A stretch of 64,000 nucleotides of DNA from contig NZ_QFFZ01000010.1 in the NCBI RefSeq assembly GCF_004369225.1, positions 1 through 64,000 of the forward strand, given 5' to 3'. Source of the DNA: Pelotomaculum propionicicum. GTDB taxonomy: Bacteria > Bacillota > Desulfotomaculia > Desulfotomaculales > Pelotomaculaceae. Within the stretch, counting starts at the first letter, position 1. Every line of letters begins with the position of its first letter. The notes beneath the pieces were generated by a model. That model saw only the letters and a program-made list of their open reading frames with translations. It had not been told where the DNA came from and made no database searches. Below are positions 62,251 through 64,000 of this stretch, in pieces. Both the position numbers and the translations under genes were made by a program.

Positions 62251-62341
62251 ATGGATAAAGTGGCATACAATAAGTATATTAACCGTTCGCAAACAACTTA
62301 TACACAAAACTATTAAATTTTGTTTAATTTTAAATGAATGT

Positions 62342-63652
62342 TTACTGGGATATCAGGTCCGGCAGTAAGGTGGCAATCTGCGGAAAGGCCATCAGGATCG
62401 CCACACAAATCAATATGGCGATCAAAAAAGGCCACACTCCCTTAAATATTACTTCCAGGGGCACATCAGGCACAATGCCCTTAATGATATAGACGTTCAT
62501 ACCCACCGGTGGCGTGATCACACCCATGGCCACCACCATGACAATGATCACCCCGAACCAGATCGGGTCGTAGCCAAGCGTTGTGACCGCGACCGGGTAA
62601 AAAATAGGTATGGTCAGCAGGACCAGCGCCAGCGCGTCGATGAAGCAGCCCAGCACCAGGTATATCAATATTATTATGAACATGATGGCAAAAGAGGGCA
62701 GGTCCAGCCCGCCGGCCCAGTTGGCCAGCTCAAACGGCACCCTGCTCACGGCCATGAAGCGCCCAAAGATTACAGCCCCGGCAACCATGAACATGATCAT
62801 GGCGCTGGTGCGGGTGGTGTCATAAAGTGATTTTTTGAAGCCCTCCCAGCTCAGCCGCCTCTCCACCAGACAAACCGCCAGGACTCCCGCGGCGCCTACC
62901 GCGCCCGCTTCCGTGGGAGTGAACCACCCGGCAAACAGGCCGCCGATAGAGATCACGAAGACGAACAACACTTCTCCCAGCCCGCCGCGCAGCGATTCGA
63001 GCCGCTCCCGCCAGCCCGACTTCGGTCCCGCGGGTCCCAGGGCGGGGTTGCGGAGGGTCAGGATATATATTGCCAGGATATAAAGCAGCATGAGCAATAT
63101 ACCAGGCAGTATCCCTGCCATAAACAGCTTACCTACCGACTGTTCAGTCGACATCCCGTAAACAATGAAAATCACGCTGGGCGGGATCAGCACGCCCAGG
63201 ACACCACCGGCGGCAACACTGGCCGTGGCCATGGAAGTGTCATACTTGTATTTCTTCATTTCCGGCAGGGCAATCGCGCCCATGGTCGCCGCAGTGGCGG
63301 TGTTCGACCCGCAGATAGCGCCGAATACGGCGCAGGCAACCTGGGTGGCTATAGCCAGACCGCCCGGGTAATGGCCGATCAGCTTGTAAGCGAAAACATA
63401 CAGCCTCGTGCCGATTCCCGAATAATAAGCAAGAAACCCCATCCAGACAAACATGGGAATGACGCTTAATGAATAAGAAGATAAATTGGAGTACATCTCC
63501 TTGGCCACCATGTTTAAGGCTGCCTGCGGCGAAACCATGAAGCTGAATCCTGCAAATCCAACCACAGCCATGGCGACCGCTATCGGCATTCGCAAAGCGA
63601 TCAACACCAGAAAAGCCAGTATGCCGATTAAACCAATTGTGAGTGATGTCAT
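62342..63652 (-). CDS. TRAP transporter large permease (DctM family)
   Basis: The 436-residue protein has about 12 membrane spans and motifs ALRMPIAVAMAVVGFAGF, GAICGSNTATAATMGAIALPEMKKY, and GVLGVLIPPSVIFIVYGM, typical of DctM/SiaM. It forms a sodium-driven importer with the small permease and a binding protein that must lie beyond the edge. Its ATG overlaps the DctQ stop by 4 bp. Confidence 0.95.
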   Translation of the reverse strand: MTSLTIGLIGILAFLVLIALRMPIAVAMAVVGFAGFSFMVSPQAALNMVAKEMYSNLSSYSLSVIPMFVWMGFLAYYSGIGTRLYVFAYKLIGHYPGGLAIATQVACAVFGAICGSNTATAATMGAIALPEMKKYKYDTSMATASVAAGGVLGVLIPPSVIFIVYGMSTEQSVGKLFMAGILPGILLMLLYILAIYILTLRNPALGPAGPKSGWRERLESLRGGLGEVLFVFVISIGGLFAGWFTPTEAGAVGAAGVLAVCLVERRLSWEGFKKSLYDTTRTSAMIMFMVAGAVIFGRFMAVSRVPFELANWAGGLDLPSFAIMFIIILIYLVLGCFIDALALVLLTIPIFYPVAVTTLGYDPIWFGVIIVMVVAMGVITPPVGMNVYIIKGIVPDVPLEVIFKGVWPFLIAILICVAILMAFPQIATLLPDLISQ

Positions 63653-64000
63653 TTGTTTGTAGCCGCCTTACATATAGATTCGATCGATCTTACCAGCAAT
63701 ACCAGGCAGTAGACCAGCATACCCAGGGCAATCAGGTAGACAAAGGGGTAGATCGGCATCTGGGTTGTGGATGAGACCAGGCCGCTGAGCATCATGCTCC
63801 TGGCATAAGCCCCGACATACCAGGCGGATACACCCATGAAACACATTGAAACAATATTTACTAACGCGCTGACAATTGCCCTCAGTCTGGCGGGAAGCCA
63901 GTCCACCACAAGGCTGATGTCAATATGAGCGTTCTGCACGCCGCAGAAGGCCAGCGACAGCCCGATCACCACGGCGGTCAGCAGGCCCACGTACTCATAG
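63649..64000 (-). CDS. TRAP transporter small permease (DctQ family), partial
   Basis: The frame is open to the right edge. The visible part (about 117 residues) has three spans, and the AHIDISLVVDWLPARLRAIV segment typical of DctQ. The N-terminus, about 40 residues, is outside the window: the codons at the edge read YEYVGLL in frame. Its stop overlaps dctM by 4 bp. Confidence 0.88.
   Translation of the reverse strand, partial: YEYVGLLTAVVIGLSLAFCGVQNAHIDISLVVDWLPARLRAIVSALVNIVSMCFMGVSAWYVGAYARSMMLSGLVSSTTQMPIYPFVYLIALGMLVYCLVLLVRSIESICKAATNK

Overview
The window looks like the chromosome of an anaerobic, spore-former-type Firmicute of the Desulfotomaculum/Pelotomaculum (Peptococcaceae) kind. 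This is inferred from strong AGGAGG ribosome sites with many GTG/TTG starts, moderate GC, rubrerythrin, anaerobic-route cobalamin genes, 2-hydroxyacyl-CoA dehydratase activase homologues, a DUF1540 protein, copper-amine-oxidase-like stalk domains and TRAP transport. No rRNA, tRNA, CRISPR array or intact insertion sequence was found.

Left part (1-13.7 kb), nearly all on the minus strand, is a signalling island. It holds a chemosensory cluster (receiver protein, CheA with two HPt domains, CheW, a CheR lacking its N-terminal domain, an MBL-fold hydrolase, and a receptor-like protein built of tandem HAMP pairs and a PAS domain that runs off the left edge), a three-PAS histidine kinase with a sigma-54 activator, rubrerythrin and a diguanylate cyclase. 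Two inverted copies of a 299-bp palindromic MITE-like element bracket the kinase/rubrerythrin segment, and a DUF763 gene is reduced to its 5' end.

Middle-left (13.9-29 kb): a gamma-glutamylcyclotransferase-like protein, a NitT/TauT-type ABC importer with a cupin, a Sir2 deacylase, a large secreted protein with a TPGT minisatellite and a C-terminal stalk domain, adenine deaminase, and a TPP-riboswitch operon for thiamine-precursor uptake (MTH1187-like protein, ThiX, ThiY, ThiZ, thiamine pyrophosphokinase). Upstream lies an E1 alpha/beta pair of a 2-oxoacid/acetoin dehydrogenase with no E2 or E3 nearby.

Middle (29-43.8 kb): two cobalamin-riboswitch operons. The first carries cbiC-D-E-L-F-G-H-J of the anaerobic corrin pathway. 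The second carries an exported cobaltochelatase CbiK fused to a stalk domain, a FecCD/BtuCD/BtuF-type importer, a second cbiL, an ABC-2 exporter pair and cbiA. cbiT is not present in the window.

Right part (43.8-64 kb) is mixed. Decayed remnants (MFS tail, IclR tail, a chimeric epimerase/methyltransferase/DUF3788 locus) sit beside an EmrB-type exporter, a DUF4912 protein, an ICMT-like membrane protein, an AbrB/RelE-like toxin-antitoxin pair with a palindrome exactly inside its promoter spacer, an M48 protease, cysteine synthase, an enoyl-CoA hydratase-family protein, a 1455-residue double activase, a eukaryote-type hexokinase, a YitT protein, a membrane-anchored cyclophilin and a TRAP transporter cut by the right edge.

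The most unusual items are the surface-directed cobaltochelatase-stalk fusion under B12 control, the paired MITE-like palindromes, the poly-HAMP receptor with its reduced Che set, and the eukaryote-type hexokinase next to the giant activase.
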